Notes: a model not told the origin generated them from the sequence alone. 64,000 nt of DNA from Aureimonas sp. SA4125 (GCF_019973775.1 NZ_AP025032.1:1116001-1180000); one strand, 5' to 3'; positions 1-9,293 are shown, counted from the first letter of the stretch. Made by a program: numbers and translations.

Positions 1-524
1 GCGTCTGCATGTGGTGGAAGTAGGGGAGGTCGCGGATGCCGGGAACGTGGTCGGCGAGGTAGTCGACGGCAAGCGGCCCCTGCAAGGAGAGGTCGTGCAG
101 GTCGTCGTCGAAGCGGATCGAGACGTCGCGGCCCATCGCCGCCTTCGTCAGTTCCTCGTGTCCGGTGCCCGAGCCGTGCACCACCATCCAGGCGTTCGGA
201 CCGGTGCGGTAGAGGAGGCAGTCGTCGGTGAACTTGCCCGCCTCGTTCAGCATGCAGGCATAGGCCGACTTGCCGGGATAGATCTTGTCGACGTCCCGGG
301 TCGTGGCGAGGTCGATGAGGTGGGAGGCATGCGGGCCGGTGACATGCACCTTCTTCAGGCCCGATACGTCCATCAGCCCGGCCTTGGTCCGGATCGCCAC
401 ATATTCCGCATCGGCGTCCCCGTCATAGCTCCAGGCGGTGCCCATCCCGCTCCAGTCCTCGAGCTTCGAGCCGAGCGCGCGGTGCCGATCGGCAAGCGCG
501 GAAAATCTCCAGGATGCGGTCATC
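1..524 (-). CDS. dmmD: GcvT-family tetrahydrofolate-dependent aminomethyltransferase-like protein, DmmD-like (C-terminus off window)
   Basis: The frame opens at an ATG at 522-524 and runs off the left edge, so only the first ~174 residues are visible. They read as the N-terminal part of a glycine-cleavage T-like fold: an early VAIRTKAGLMDVSGLKKVHVTGP stretch broken here as VAIRTKAGLMDVS then GLKKVHVTGP, then ACMLNEAGKFTDDCLLYRTG and LSLQGPLAVDYLADHVPG. GcvT-domain proteins transfer one-carbon units to tetrahydrofolate. A GcvT protein called DmmD accompanies dimethylamine monooxygenase (dmmDABC) in marine Rhodobacterales, and this gene lies divergent from tmm and close to dmmABC-like genes, which supports that reading. 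The family is certain; the DmmD assignment rests on context, and another demethylase-linked GcvT protein is possible. Confidence 0.75.
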
Positions 525-938
525 GTTTCGGTCTCCGTCGAGGGGCGAGGGGATGCGAGAGAGGCGATGCCGCTCGCCGATAACCGGCCGTCCCTCCCAG
601 CGACCCCTGAGGAACGCGTCGGGTGGCCAGCTTCGAGCATAACGACGATAAAAAACTTTCCTGAGAAGAGAACTTCGTAATCGATAGGAATATGCGCCGG
701 ACGCGAAACGGTCAACGCCTGGCCGCCAGATTGCGGCCTCCCGGCTGGCGTTGAGCGGCAAACTCTTCCCCGGCCTGACGTCGAGACTACCGGGCTTTCG
801 CCGCAGGAAAGAAAATTGACAAGCAATGCGCCGTCTGGTCTGGTTTCCCCTGCGTCGGTAGGGAAGGCGCCATCGGCGCTTTCCGGGCCTCTGGCGGCTT
901 GCTGGCCAGCGTGTTCATTCCAGTCGGGAGGCTTGCGT
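525..938. promoter_or_regulatory. Divergent intergenic region between the GcvT gene and tmm
   Basis: No gene is supported in these ~410 bases. A perfect TTGACA lies at 816-821 on the plus strand, but the hexamer about 17 bases downstream is a poor -10 match, as would suit an activator-dependent promoter for tmm. Inverted arms CAACGCC (713-719) and GGCGTTG (747-753) may be part of an operator. A purine-rich AT stretch lies around 645-690. The tmm ribosome binding site GGGAG is at 926-930. The regulatory reading is inference. Confidence 0.4.
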
Positions 939-2294
939 ATGACCAAACGTGTCGCCGTCATCGGAGCCGGCCCGAGCGGTCTTGCCGCCTTGCGCGCCTT
1001 CGAAACCGCCAAGCGCGCCGGCGCCGATGTGCCGGAAGTCGTCTGCTTCGAGAAGCAGTCGAACTGGGGCGGTCTGTGGAATTACACCTGGCGCACGGGG
1101 CTCGACGAGTTCGGCGAGCCGGTTCATGGCTCCATGTACCGCTATCTCTGGTCGAACGGGCCGAAGGAGTGCCTGGAATTCGCCGACTACTCCTTCGAGG
1201 AGCATTTCGGCCGGCCGATCCCGTCCTACCCGCCGCGGGCCGTGCTGCACGACTACATCGCCGGCCGCGTCGAGAAGAGCGGCGTGCGTCCCTATATCCG
1301 CTTCTGCACGCCGGTCCGCTGGGTGTCTTTCGATGAGGCGACGAGGAAGTTCTCCGTCACCGTGAAGGATCTTTCATCCGACACGCACGAGACATCGCAG
1401 TTCGACCACGTCATCGTCGCCAACGGCCACTTCTCCGTGCCGAACGTGCCGCATTTCCAGGGCATCGACAGCTTTCCCGGCCGCGTGATGCATGCCCATG
1501 ACTTCCGCGCCGCCGACGAGTTCGCCGGCAAGGACGTGCTCCTCGTCGGCGCCAGCTACTCGGCCGAGGACATCGGCATCCAGTGCTTCAAATACGGCGC
1601 GAAATCGATCACCTACAGCTACCGCACGAAGCCCATGGGCTTTGCCTGGCCCGAAGGCTTCGAGGAGCGGCCGCTTTTGCAGAAACTCGTCGGCAAGGTG
1701 GCGCATTTCAAGGACGGAACGTCGAAGGAAATCGACGCCATCGTTCTGTGCACCGGCTACCAGCACTGCTTTCCCTTCCTGCCCGATGATCTCCGGCTCA
1801 AGACCAACAACCGGCTCTATCCGCTCGGCCTCTACAAGGGCGTCGTCTGGCAGGACAACCCGCAGCTGATGTATATCGGCATGCAGGATCAGTACTATAC
1901 CTTCAACATGTTCGACGCGCAGGCCTGGTTCGTGCGCGACGTCATCCTCGGCCGGATCGCGCTGCCCCCGGCCGGGGAACAGGACGCCGACATCAGGCAA
2001 TGGCGGGCCCGCGAGGAGGAGCTGACGAATCCCTTCGAGGCCATCGACTTCCAGACCGACTATGTCCGCGACCTCCTGTCGGCGACCGACTATCCCTTCC
2101 TCGACGTCGACCGCGTCGCCGCGCTGTTCAAGGAATGGGAGCACCACAAGGAGGCGGGCATCCTCACCTACCGCGACCGCTCCTACCCCTCGACCCTCAC
2201 CGGCACCCTCGCGCCCGTCCACCACACGCCGTGGATCGAGGCCCTGGACGATTCGCTGGCGACGTTCCTGGCGGTGAAGGAGGCGGCGGAGTAG
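939..2294 (+). CDS. tmm: Trimethylamine monooxygenase (bacterial flavin-containing monooxygenase)
   Basis: The 451-residue protein matches the usual length of bacterial Tmm, which oxidises trimethylamine to TMAO with FAD, NADPH and O2 in the cytosol. The FAD-binding GAGPSG is at residues 9-14. The FMO fingerprint [11 protein letters not shown] sits near residue 180, followed by a second nucleotide-binding motif [10 protein letters not shown] that would hold NADPH. The ATG at 939 follows GGGAG with eight intervening bases; the frame stays open upstream but has no comparable ribosome binding site. tdm lies downstream on the same strand, a pairing known from Methylocella and marine roseobacters, which makes the trimethylamine substrate much likelier than a generic FMO role. 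Confidence 0.9.
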   Translation: MTKRVAVIGAGPSGLAALRAFETAKRAGADVPEVVCFEKQSNWGGLWNYTWRTGLDEFGEPVHGSMYRYLWSNGPKECLEFADYSFEEHFGRPIPSYPPRAVLHDYIAGRVEKSGVRPYIRFCTPVRWVSFDEATRKFSVTVKDLSSDTHETSQFDHVIVANGHFSVPNVPHFQGIDSFPGRVMHAHDFRAADEFAGKDVLLVGASYSAEDIGIQCFKYGAKSITYSYRTKPMGFAWPEGFEERPLLQKLVGKVAHFKDGTSKEIDAIVLCTGYQHCFPFLPDDLRLKTNNRLYPLGLYKGVVWQDNPQLMYIGMQDQYYTFNMFDAQAWFVRDVILGRIALPPAGEQDADIRQWRAREEELTNPFEAIDFQTDYVRDLLSATDYPFLDVDRVAALFKEWEHHKEAGILTYRDRSYPSTLTGTLAPVHHTPWIEALDDSLATFLAVKEAAE

Positions 2295-2380
2295 GATTGG
2301 CTCTCAAGGCGAGCGACCTGGCAAGGAGGGTCGGGAGCCCAAATTGCCGATCTGAGGGAAGGGCACTCACGCCAAAGCTT

Positions 2381-2520
2381 CGTCATCCCGGACCTGATCC
2401 GGGATCCATGCCGAGACGCAGGACGCTGCCAGCTCGTTCCAGGACGGCGCCCGCGGTCCACTGTTATCGGCCTTGTTCGACGACTTGGCATGGATCCCGG
2501 CTCAGGGCCGGGATGACGAA
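2381..2520. repeat. Inverted repeat pair in the tmm-tdm gap
   Basis: The left arm (about 2381-2415) begins CGTCATCCCGGACCTGATCC and continues GGGATCCATGCC. The right arm (about 2487-2518) is its near reverse complement, GGCATGGATCCCGG... followed by GGGATGACG. The arms are ~30 bases each and ~75 bases apart. The sequence resembles the small dispersed CGTCATCCCGG-type palindromic elements seen between genes in many Hyphomicrobiales. It separates tmm from tdm and could form a large hairpin in a shared transcript. Confidence 0.75.
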
Positions 2521-2588
2521 ACTGACGCGTGGGTGCCGCGAGTGAACGGCAACGCCGCAGTGGGTGCGACGACAAAGGAGCCACGCCA

Positions 2589-5000
2589 ATGATGAACGTC
2601 TGGGTGGGGAAGGGCAGCATCGCTGGCGTGCCCGTCTCCGTGTCGCGGGCGACGTCTTCGGTGGTTCGCGGCGGCGAGGGGCGGTTGCTGCAGCTTGCGG
2701 CCGGCGACCGGATGACGGTGCTCGACGCCGAGGGGCTTCAGCCGGCGTTGCTCTACGTCCTCGGTGAAGGGCAAAACGCGCTGCGCGGGCTTCCGGATAG
2801 GCAGGCCCCCGCGCTTGCCCAGGCGCTCCTCGTCTGCGCAAACGCCAAAGCCCTCCGCGGCGCCGTGGTGCCCAGTGACCTCTCAGCGCCCGGCGTCTCG
2901 CTCTTCCCGTCCAACGCCCCAGCCGGCGCCACGCTGACCCTCGAGGCGCTGGCGCCCGTTCTCTGCCTGCTGGTCGCACCGGGCAGGGCCATGTCCCCCG
3001 AAGCGCAGGACACGCCGACCGACCTTCGCGTCTGCGTCGTCCCGGCCGAGCCGCGCGCCGGCGACGTGCCGCCGCCGCTTGCCGATGCCATGCTCCTCGA
3101 CCACCGCATCACGGCCGCGACGGCTTCCGCCTATACGGTCAAGGCCGGCGACTACATCCAGATCATCGACGTCGACGGCCGCCAGTGCTCGGATTTTCTC
3201 GCCTTCGACGCGAACGCGCTGGCACGGGGCGAGGAGTACGACCTCGATCCGACGACGACCCGCACGCTGATGGGATCGAGTTTTTCCGGTCCGGGTCTCC
3301 ACTCCAAATACTTCGACTCGCGCATGCAGCCTTTGGTCGAGGTGATCCAGGACACGGTCGGCCGGCATGATACCTTTCTCCTCGCCTGCACTGCGAAATA
3401 CTACGAGGACATGGGCTATCCCGGCCATTCTAACTGCACCGAGAATTTCAACAGGGTGCTGGCAAAGCACGGCGTCGCCGAGCGCAAGGGCTGGCCGGCG
3501 ATCAACTTCTTCTACAACACCATCGTCGGCGCCGATGACCGTATCTCGATGGACGAGCCCTGGTCGCGTCCCGGCGACTACGTGCTGCTCCGGGCGCTGA
3601 CCGACCTCGTCTGCGCCTCGTCCTCCTGCGCCGACGACATCGATCCGGCCAATGCCTGGGTGCCGACCGACATCCATGTCCGCGTCTATGACGGCGCGCT
3701 TTGCCAGTTCCCGAAAGGAAGCGCCCACCGCATGACCTGGGATGCCGAACCGCGCCTCAGCCGCGAGAGCGGCTTTCACCCGCGCACCGCCGCGCTCACC
3801 CGCAAGTTCACCGACTATCGCGGCTTCTGGCTGGCCGATTGCTACGCCAATGCCGGGCCGATCGAGGAATACTGGGCCTGCCGCGAACGTGCGGTGGTCG
3901 TCGACCTCTCCGCCTTGCGCAAGTTCGAGGTCACCGGCCCCGATGCCGAGGACCTCCTGCAGCGCGCCGTCCCGCGCAACATCCGGAAGCTTGCGGAAGG
4001 GCAGGTCGTCTACACCCCCTTCTGCTACGAGCATGGCGGCATGATCGACGACGGCACGATCTTCCGGATCGCGCCGCACAACTTCCGGGTCGTCTGCGGC
4101 GACGACTATACCGGCGTCTGGCTGCGCGAGCTTGCCGCGACGCACGGGCTGAAGGCCTGGGTGAGGAATTCCAGCGACCAGCTGCACAATCTCGCCGTCC
4201 AGGGCCCGCGCTCGCGCGAGATCCTCGCCGGCATCGTCGTGACGCCGCCGGTCCTGTCGACGCTTGCCGAGCTGAAATGGTTTCGCTTCACCATCGGTCG
4301 CATCGCCGGCCTGCCCGTTGTGGTCTCGCGCACCGGCTATACCGGCGAACTCGGCTACGAGGTCTGGTGTCATCCGAACGATGCGCCCGGCGTCTGGGAC
4401 GCGATCATGGCGGCCGGCGAACCGCACGGCCTGATCCCGATGGGGCTTCTCGCGCTCGACATGGTCCGGATCGAGGCCGGCCTGGTCTTTGCCGGCTACG
4501 ACTTTTCCGACGACACCGATCCTTTCGAAGCCGGCATCGGCTTCACCGTGCCGAAGGAAAAGCCCGACCCCTATGTCGGCGATGCCGCGATCGCCCGGCG
4601 ACGCGCCAATCCGCACCGCCAGCTTGTCGGCCTCGACATCGCCGGCAACGAGCCGATCGGCCACGGCGACGGCGTCCATGTCGGGCGGGCGCAGGTGGGC
4701 GTCGTCACCTCGGCGACGAAATCGCCGATCCTCGGCAAGACCATCGCGCTGGCCCGCCTCGACGTCTCTGCCGCGGCGGTCGGCACGCGGGTGGAGATCG
4801 GCAAGCTCGACGGCCAGCAAAAGCGCATCGCCGCCACCGTGGTGCGGTTCCCGCACTACGATCCGGACAAGACGCGGGTTCGGACGGAGGCGGCGGTGCA
4901 GGCCGGCGGCGGCGTCGCACCGGCGGGTGTGGCTCCCGCATTCGATGCTGCATCCGTCGTGGCGGACGATCCGCGGGGCGGGGCAAACCGCTCGGGCTAG
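2589..5000 (+). CDS. tdm: Trimethylamine N-oxide demethylase (DUF1989-GcvT fusion)
   Basis: An 803-residue protein with a divergent N-terminal region, a DUF1989 (urea-carboxylase-associated) domain at roughly 185-400 and a GcvT aminomethyltransferase domain at roughly 420-790. This is the architecture of Tdm from Methylocella silvestris, which converts TMAO to dimethylamine and formaldehyde; the GcvT part binds tetrahydrofolate and can capture formaldehyde. Cys283 (GHSNC) and Cys342/Cys347 (CASSSC) are the DUF1989 cysteines expected to hold zinc. The start ATG at 2589 follows AAGGAG at 2575-2580; ATGs at 2589 and 2592 are adjacent. It lies ~295 bases after tmm, across a repeat, so transcription may be joint or separate. 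Confidence 0.9.
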   Translation: MMNVWVGKGSIAGVPVSVSRATSSVVRGGEGRLLQLAAGDRMTVLDAEGLQPALLYVLGEGQNALRGLPDRQAPALAQALLVCANAKALRGAVVPSDLSAPGVSLFPSNAPAGATLTLEALAPVLCLLVAPGRAMSPEAQDTPTDLRVCVVPAEPRAGDVPPPLADAMLLDHRITAATASAYTVKAGDYIQIIDVDGRQCSDFLAFDANALARGEEYDLDPTTTRTLMGSSFSGPGLHSKYFDSRMQPLVEVIQDTVGRHDTFLLACTAKYYEDMGYPGHSNCTENFNRVLAKHGVAERKGWPAINFFYNTIVGADDRISMDEPWSRPGDYVLLRALTDLVCASSSCADDIDPANAWVPTDIHVRVYDGALCQFPKGSAHRMTWDAEPRLSRESGFHPRTAALTRKFTDYRGFWLADCYANAGPIEEYWACRERAVVVDLSALRKFEVTGPDAEDLLQRAVPRNIRKLAEGQVVYTPFCYEHGGMIDDGTIFRIAPHNFRVVCGDDYTGVWLRELAATHGLKAWVRNSSDQLHNLAVQGPRSREILAGIVVTPPVLSTLAELKWFRFTIGRIAGLPVVVSRTGYTGELGYEVWCHPNDAPGVWDAIMAAGEPHGLIPMGLLALDMVRIEAGLVFAGYDFSDDTDPFEAGIGFTVPKEKPDPYVGDAAIARRRANPHRQLVGLDIAGNEPIGHGDGVHVGRAQVGVVTSATKSPILGKTIALARLDVSAAAVGTRVEIGKLDGQQKRIAATVVRFPHYDPDKTRVRTEAAVQAGGGVAPAGVAPAFDAASVVADDPRGGANRSG

Positions 5001-5225
5001 GACACCGGCTGGACCAGCTGGCATCGTCGCAAGGCACGGGAACGCGCCGTTCAGCCTCGCTGAAGACCCTTGTCTCCGTCGACCTCGTGACTCCCTCTAC
5101 AAGGTTGCGTGGGTTCATACGCCATGTTCACCCTTGGCCCTGATGGAGCCGGTGCCCGACGCCGCCAACGGGGGCACCCGCATCCAGTTCGGTCCCTCCA
5201 TGTGCAGCCATGCCGGGCAGGCCGA

Positions 5226-5600
5226 TCACCTTCCGTCGCCGATATCGAAGCGCGCGACCTTGCCCTTCTGGAAATGGAAGACGTGAGCGACCATTCTGTC
5301 CTTCAAGCCGTGCGTCTGGCCTTCGAGCGGATTGCCGTCGAGGTCGCGGATGGACTGAAGGACATCGACGACGATCGAGCCGTCGGTCCCCCTGGCGATC
5401 TCCTTCGGCTCGACATGCGGGCTGACCAACGCCCACTGCCGCGTCCAATATTCCCTCAGCGCCGCGTGGCCGTGGACGTGTCCGCCGTCCATGCCGTTGG
5501 ACCAGGCGACGTCGTCGCAAAGCGCGGCGAGAACGCCGTCGATGTCTCGCGCGTTGAATCGCTCGTAGATGTGGCTCACGAGCGCGATGTCGCCCTCCAT
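5226..5600 (-). CDS. SnoaL-like / NTF2-family protein
   Basis: A 124-residue protein starting MEGDIALVSHIYERFNARD, typical of SnoaL/NTF2-like alpha+beta barrels, with conserved-looking patches VHGHAALREYWTRQW and MVAHVFHFQKGKVARFD. Members include isomerases, hydrolases and proteins of no known activity, so no substrate can be named. The chosen ATG at 5600 has AAGGA upstream; an earlier in-frame start would extend into the promoter. It is divergent from a MarR regulator across ~113 bases holding a palindrome, so it is probably that regulator's target. Confidence 0.75.
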   Translation of the reverse strand: MEGDIALVSHIYERFNARDIDGVLAALCDDVAWSNGMDGGHVHGHAALREYWTRQWALVSPHVEPKEIARGTDGSIVVDVLQSIRDLDGNPLEGQTHGLKDRMVAHVFHFQKGKVARFDIGDGR

Positions 5601-5675
5601 TTTTCGTCGTCCTTCCGCACGTTGTCTGGATTGGAGCAATGGCGTTGCCGCTGCCAGCCATCCAATATATCGTCA

Positions 5676-5693
5676 CCTATGTATAAATATAGG
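5676..5693. promoter_or_regulatory. Putative MarR operator (palindrome)
   Basis: CCTAT-N8-ATAGG, an AT-rich 18-base imperfect palindrome, lies between the divergent SnoaL-like and MarR genes, 20 bases before the preferred MarR start. Size, symmetry and position suit a MarR dimer site that could repress both genes. No direct binding evidence is available. Confidence 0.5.
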
Positions 5694-5713
5694 TCCCTAT
5701 GCAAGGATGCAAG

Positions 5714-6178
5714 ATGGAACATGACGTGCTGTCGACGCCGGGTCATTTGATCAGTCTGGCCTCCCGCAGTTTCGCGCGGCTGAGCGAGATGAGGCTGAAG
5801 CCGCTCGGCTTCGGCGTCGGCTACCTGCCGGCGCTGATGGCGCTGAGGGACGGCTTGGCAACGTCGCAGCGGGACCTTGCCCGCGTCGTCCGGATCGAGC
5901 AGCCGTCGATGGCGCAGATGATGGTGCGAATGGAAAGGGACGGGCTGATCCGACGCGACCCCGATCCCGCAGACGGCCGCAGCAGCCGCATCGCGCTGAC
6001 GCAGACGGCGCTCGCTCGACTGCCCGATGCCTGCGACGCGCTCTTTCAGGGCAACCGCGAGGCCCTGAAAGGATTCTCGGATGAGGAAGCCGAGCATTTC
6101 ATCGCCATGCTGAAGCGCGTGATCGCCAATCTCGACGGATTGGGTGCGGGCGCGGCGGTGTCGCAGGAACCCCGATAG
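5714..6178 (+). CDS. MarR-family transcriptional regulator
   Basis: A 154-residue winged-helix regulator. Residues ~45-105 carry the recognition region (TSQRDLARVVRIEQPSMAQM) and the wing (RRDPDPADGRSSRIALT), the latter being the family's usual DP.DGR signature. The ATG at 5714 is preferred because GCAAGGA sits 7 bases upstream; an ATG at 5699 would overlap the palindrome. MarR proteins commonly repress the divergent gene and respond to small ligands. It lies between tdm and dmmABC, so a role in methylamine control is possible but not shown. Confidence 0.85.
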   Translation: MEHDVLSTPGHLISLASRSFARLSEMRLKPLGFGVGYLPALMALRDGLATSQRDLARVVRIEQPSMAQMMVRMERDGLIRRDPDPADGRSSRIALTQTALARLPDACDALFQGNREALKGFSDEEAEHFIAMLKRVIANLDGLGAGAAVSQEPR

Positions 6179-6199
6179 CGCCGGCAGCGCCGTCCTCCC

Positions 6200-7240
6200 T
6201 CAGTCCGGCCCGAATCCCGGTGAGGTCTCCGCGCCATCGTCGTGCCGGGCCAGCCAGTCGATCGTCGTCTCCCGAAAACGGGAAAGGCCCTTGTAGCCCG
6301 CGATCTCCGGCGGAAGGTCGCGCAGCACCCGGTGGAAGCGCCGGGCCCATTTCTTCTGGGTGACCAGCTCGTCCATCTTGATGAGATAGCATCGGATCGA
6401 AAAGACGATGGCGTTGGAGCGCGGCAGACGCCAGAGTGCCTGCAGCTCGACGCGCAGATGCACCTTGTCGCCGACGTTTTCGGGCGTGACACTGGCCTTG
6501 TCGACGCCCCAGAGGTGATAGTTCTCGGGGCTCGTGTCGAGCCGCGGATTGATCGTCATCGTCCAGTTGAGGCGACGGACGGGACGGCCCTGCTGCAGGT
6601 TCATGAGGAATTTCAGCGCCCGGTCGAAGACGCCGAGGTCGTGTGCCAGCGGCACCGGCCCGTGCCATTCGATGAAGTTCATGCCGAGGTCGAAGTCGAG
6701 CGACCAGTCGGCCTGGGTGGTGACGATGCCGGCATCCATCCAGAGATTGTCGTCGCGCTGGTCGAGCAGGCAGAAATCGCCCTGGCACTGGCGCGTGACG
6801 TATTCCATCGGCGGCAGCGGCAGGGTCGCCGCTTCCCCAAAGGTGAATTCCTGGTCGATCCCGAGCGGCCGGTTCACCCAATGCCAGCGGTCGCCGTCGC
6901 ACGTCAGGGTGAAGTGGTCTGGATAATGCCGCGCCATCGACGTCATCAAGAGCTCGAGGAGGTCCCATTCAGCCGTGATCATGTGCGGCAGGGACTGGCA
7001 GCGCAGCGGGTCGGCCTTCAGCACCAGCGCCCGGTCTTCCATTTCCGCGACATAGTGCTCGTCGATGTCGATCGGAAACTCCGTCGTCGTCTGCACCCGG
7101 CCGGGCACGTGCTGCTCGATGTTGACCGAATACATGTAGGCGTCGCGGTCGAACGGGAACGGAAACCGCCGGATCGCCGCCGGGCTGTTGGAAAAGGTGA
7201 AATCGCCGCGAAAGGTCTCGGTCCTGAACGGGATGGTCAT
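6200..7240 (-). CDS. dmmC: DUF3445 heme-dependent oxidative N-demethylase, dimethylamine monooxygenase subunit
   Basis: A 346-residue DUF3445/HODM alpha-subunit-like protein. Members bind heme and oxidatively demethylate secondary amines, releasing formaldehyde. Recognisable blocks include HYVAEMEDRALVLKADPL, MARHYPDHFTLTCDGDRWHW and RLNWTMTINPRLDTSPENYH. It is the third gene of a same-strand run after a ferredoxin-type reductase (16-base gap) and a small Cys4 protein, the order expected for dmmA-dmmB-dmmC. The ATG at 7240 has AAGGAG upstream. The family call is strong; the subunit letter is from memory of the dmmDABC naming and may differ between authors. Confidence 0.85.
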   Translation of the reverse strand: MTIPFRTETFRGDFTFSNSPAAIRRFPFPFDRDAYMYSVNIEQHVPGRVQTTTEFPIDIDEHYVAEMEDRALVLKADPLRCQSLPHMITAEWDLLELLMTSMARHYPDHFTLTCDGDRWHWVNRPLGIDQEFTFGEAATLPLPPMEYVTRQCQGDFCLLDQRDDNLWMDAGIVTTQADWSLDFDLGMNFIEWHGPVPLAHDLGVFDRALKFLMNLQQGRPVRRLNWTMTINPRLDTSPENYHLWGVDKASVTPENVGDKVHLRVELQALWRLPRSNAIVFSIRCYLIKMDELVTQKKWARRFHRVLRDLPPEIAGYKGLSRFRETTIDWLARHDDGAETSPGFGPD

Positions 7241-7256
7241 CGCGCTCTCCTTCGGT

Positions 7257-8219
7257 TCAGAGGTCGAGGACGAGTTCGCGGCCCTCGAGCCGCGACACGC
7301 AGATCATGATCTTGTCGCCCGCGGCCTTTTCGGCGTCGGAGAGGAAATGATCGTGATGCCGGAGGGAACCGTCGGCTGCCACCACGGTGGTCTCGCACTG
7401 TCCGCAGGCGCCGCCTCGGCAGAGATAGGGCGCATCGACGCCGGCCGCCTCGATCGCCTCCAGAAGGCTCTGATGCTCGCCGACGGTTGCCATGAGCCCC
7501 GAGCGCGCCAGCCTGACGGCGAAAGGCTCGCCCCCGGCCGGCGCCAGAAAACGCTCGGCGTGGAGACTGTCCTCGGGCCAGCCCGCGGCGCGGGCATCGC
7601 CGAGCACGGCCTCGATCATCCGCTCGGGGCCGCAGACATAGAGATGCGTGCCGAGCGGCTGGTGCTGCAGGATCTCGCGCACGGCAAGGCGCTCCTGCCG
7701 CCGGCTGACATAGAGCCTGAGCTTTGCGCCGTGGCGCAGCGCGAGATCGCCGGCAAAGGCGCCGAGCGCCTCGTCCCGGACGGCATAGTGCAGTTCGAAT
7801 GGCGCGTTCATGGCGGAGAGTTCGGCGGCCATCGCGGCGATCGGAGTGATGCCGATGCCGCCGGCAACGAGAACGTGGCGGCGCGCCAGGTGATGCACGG
7901 GAAAGAGATTCACCGGCGTCGACAGCGTCAGCTCCGTGCCGACGCCGACGGCGGCGTGGATGAAGGCCGAGCCGCCGCGCGATGCTTCGGTCCGCAGCAC
8001 CGCGATCTCGTAGGCGCCGCCGGAGAGCGTCGACCCCAGGAGCGAATAGGCGTTGCGCAGTTTCGGCCCGCCGGTCTCCAGCGTCAGCACGGTATGGGCG
8101 CCGGCAGCATAGGGTGGCAGCGCGCCGCCATCGCAGCGGAGCATGCGCAGCCGCCTGATGGTCGGCGTGACATTTTCGGCTTCCACCACTCGGACGCGAA
8201 AATCCTCGCCGCCGCTCAT
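7257..8219 (-). CDS. dmmB: Ferredoxin-NAD(P)H reductase component with C-terminal [2Fe-2S] domain
   Basis: A 320-residue phthalate-dioxygenase-reductase-like electron carrier. The flavin-binding region holds RNAYSLLGS near residue 60, the nucleotide-binding segment holds VAGGIGITPIAAMAAEL, and YVCGPERMIEAVL follows. The C-terminal plant-type [2Fe-2S] domain has Cys267, Cys272, Cys275 and Cys307. It would pass electrons from NAD(P)H to the DUF3445 heme subunit encoded next in the operon. The upstream neighbour (dmmA-like) ends 54 bases away. It could serve another oxygenase, but the neighbours argue for dimethylamine monooxygenase. Confidence 0.88.
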   Translation of the reverse strand: MSGGEDFRVRVVEAENVTPTIRRLRMLRCDGGALPPYAAGAHTVLTLETGGPKLRNAYSLLGSTLSGGAYEIAVLRTEASRGGSAFIHAAVGVGTELTLSTPVNLFPVHHLARRHVLVAGGIGITPIAAMAAELSAMNAPFELHYAVRDEALGAFAGDLALRHGAKLRLYVSRRQERLAVREILQHQPLGTHLYVCGPERMIEAVLGDARAAGWPEDSLHAERFLAPAGGEPFAVRLARSGLMATVGEHQSLLEAIEAAGVDAPYLCRGGACGQCETTVVAADGSLRHHDHFLSDAEKAAGDKIMICVSRLEGRELVLDL

Positions 8220-8273
8220 GCCTATGCTCTCATCATTTGGGAAAAGCTTCTCCTCATGGCCGCCAAAGCGCTG

Positions 8274-8876
8274 TCACGCATGAAACGCCTCGGGCGCCGG
8301 AATGTCGCCGGGCGCTTCGGCATCGATGCACACGCCCATGAAGGCGCCGAGACGGCGGGAATAATGGTCCCGCACGAGGAGCATCAGGCCGCAATGGCCG
8401 CAGGCGACGGGACTTTCGGTGACGCCGCCGGTAAACCCCTTGCAGTGCACGCACTGCACCCGGCGCGCCAGCGAGCCGCTGTGCTCGGTCGCGATGGACC
8501 GGTGACCGATGCCGTGCGCCATGCCGACGGCGACGGCCTGGCCGATGAAATTCTCGCTGCCGGTCACCGAAAGCTCCGTTCCCATGGTCGCCGTCGCAAG
8601 GAGTCCCGCCAGGCGGACCAGGAGCGTTTCGACGGAGGGGGAGACGTGAAGCGCATCGACGCCGAGCGCCTCGAGACGGCCGAGCGTATCGGGCGGCATG
8701 TCGGGCGAGGGGGTGAAGACGACCGTCGTCCGGCCCAACAGAGCTGCTTTTCCGGCGAAGGCCGCTTCGAACGCCTTGATGCCTGCACCCTCGATGGCGA
8801 CGATATGGCGGGTGGCGAGCGGCGAGGGGGAAAGGCTTCCGTAGGTCGGCCGGCTCTTGATCTCGGAAAGAAGCAT
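8274..8876 (-). CDS. dmmA: Dimethylamine monooxygenase DmmA-like small subunit with Cys4 site
   Basis: A 200-residue protein and first gene of the three-gene dmm operon. The N-terminal ~130 residues resemble an NAD-binding-like domain without a clear nucleotide motif. The C-terminal part carries two CxxC pairs (Cys142/Cys145 and Cys159/Cys162), suggesting a rubredoxin or zinc-ribbon-like site. This matches the DmmA-like family linked to dimethylamine monooxygenase. The exact role, electron relay or structural, is not settled here. The ATG at 8876 follows a GGGA. The ~415 bases upstream have no gene and probably hold the operon promoter. Confidence 0.75.
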   Translation of the reverse strand: MLLSEIKSRPTYGSLSPSPLATRHIVAIEGAGIKAFEAAFAGKAALLGRTTVVFTPSPDMPPDTLGRLEALGVDALHVSPSVETLLVRLAGLLATATMGTELSVTGSENFIGQAVAVGMAHGIGHRSIATEHSGSLARRVQCVHCKGFTGGVTESPVACGHCGLMLLVRDHYSRRLGAFMGVCIDAEAPGDIPAPEAFHA

Positions 8877-9293
8877 GATGTCCCTACCAGCCTATTCCTG
8901 CCACCACCGACCTTGCTGTCGTCGCCTTTGCCGTACCGTCGAGCGCCGCCGACGTGTCATGCACCCGCATCCGTTCGCAGATGAGATCGGACGGACAACT
9001 GCTTGATGCTCGCCATTATGCGAGGCCCGTATCCACCGGTGCGCGGCGACTGTTCTGGTCAATTCTGTCGTGGGTCAGTATTCCGGTAAGAATGGGGGCG
9101 AGAACGACACAAATTGACCCGGCAGTGCTTGTTGCCCGCGATCATGGACTGGCACCAAACGCTTGTCAAAAAAAATTCCTCGGAAGAAACACGAAATCCG
9201 GACATGCCATCAAGAGAGGCATGTCGGCAGTGTCCCCGCTTCGGACAGGCTAGGGCTTTGCTTGCCGACGTCGTACCGCGCCTGTGGCGGGCA
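8877..9293. promoter_or_regulatory. Gene-free region upstream of dmmABC with a perfect inverted repeat
   Basis: No gene is supported. A perfect 8-base inverted repeat, GACATGCC (9201-9208) and GGCATGTC (9218-9225) with a 9-base spacer, lies ~325 bases before dmmA. An A8 run follows at 9169-9176; read on the minus strand this gives a hairpin and then, ~24 bases later, a T8 tract. It may be a regulator site or the end of the XRE transcript. The dmm promoter must lie here but no convincing -35/-10 pair was found. Confidence 0.45.

Noticed and set aside
7188..8984. A ~600-codon plus-strand open frame across dmmABC
   Set aside because: Antisense shadow of three recognised genes, with no ribosome binding site or family.
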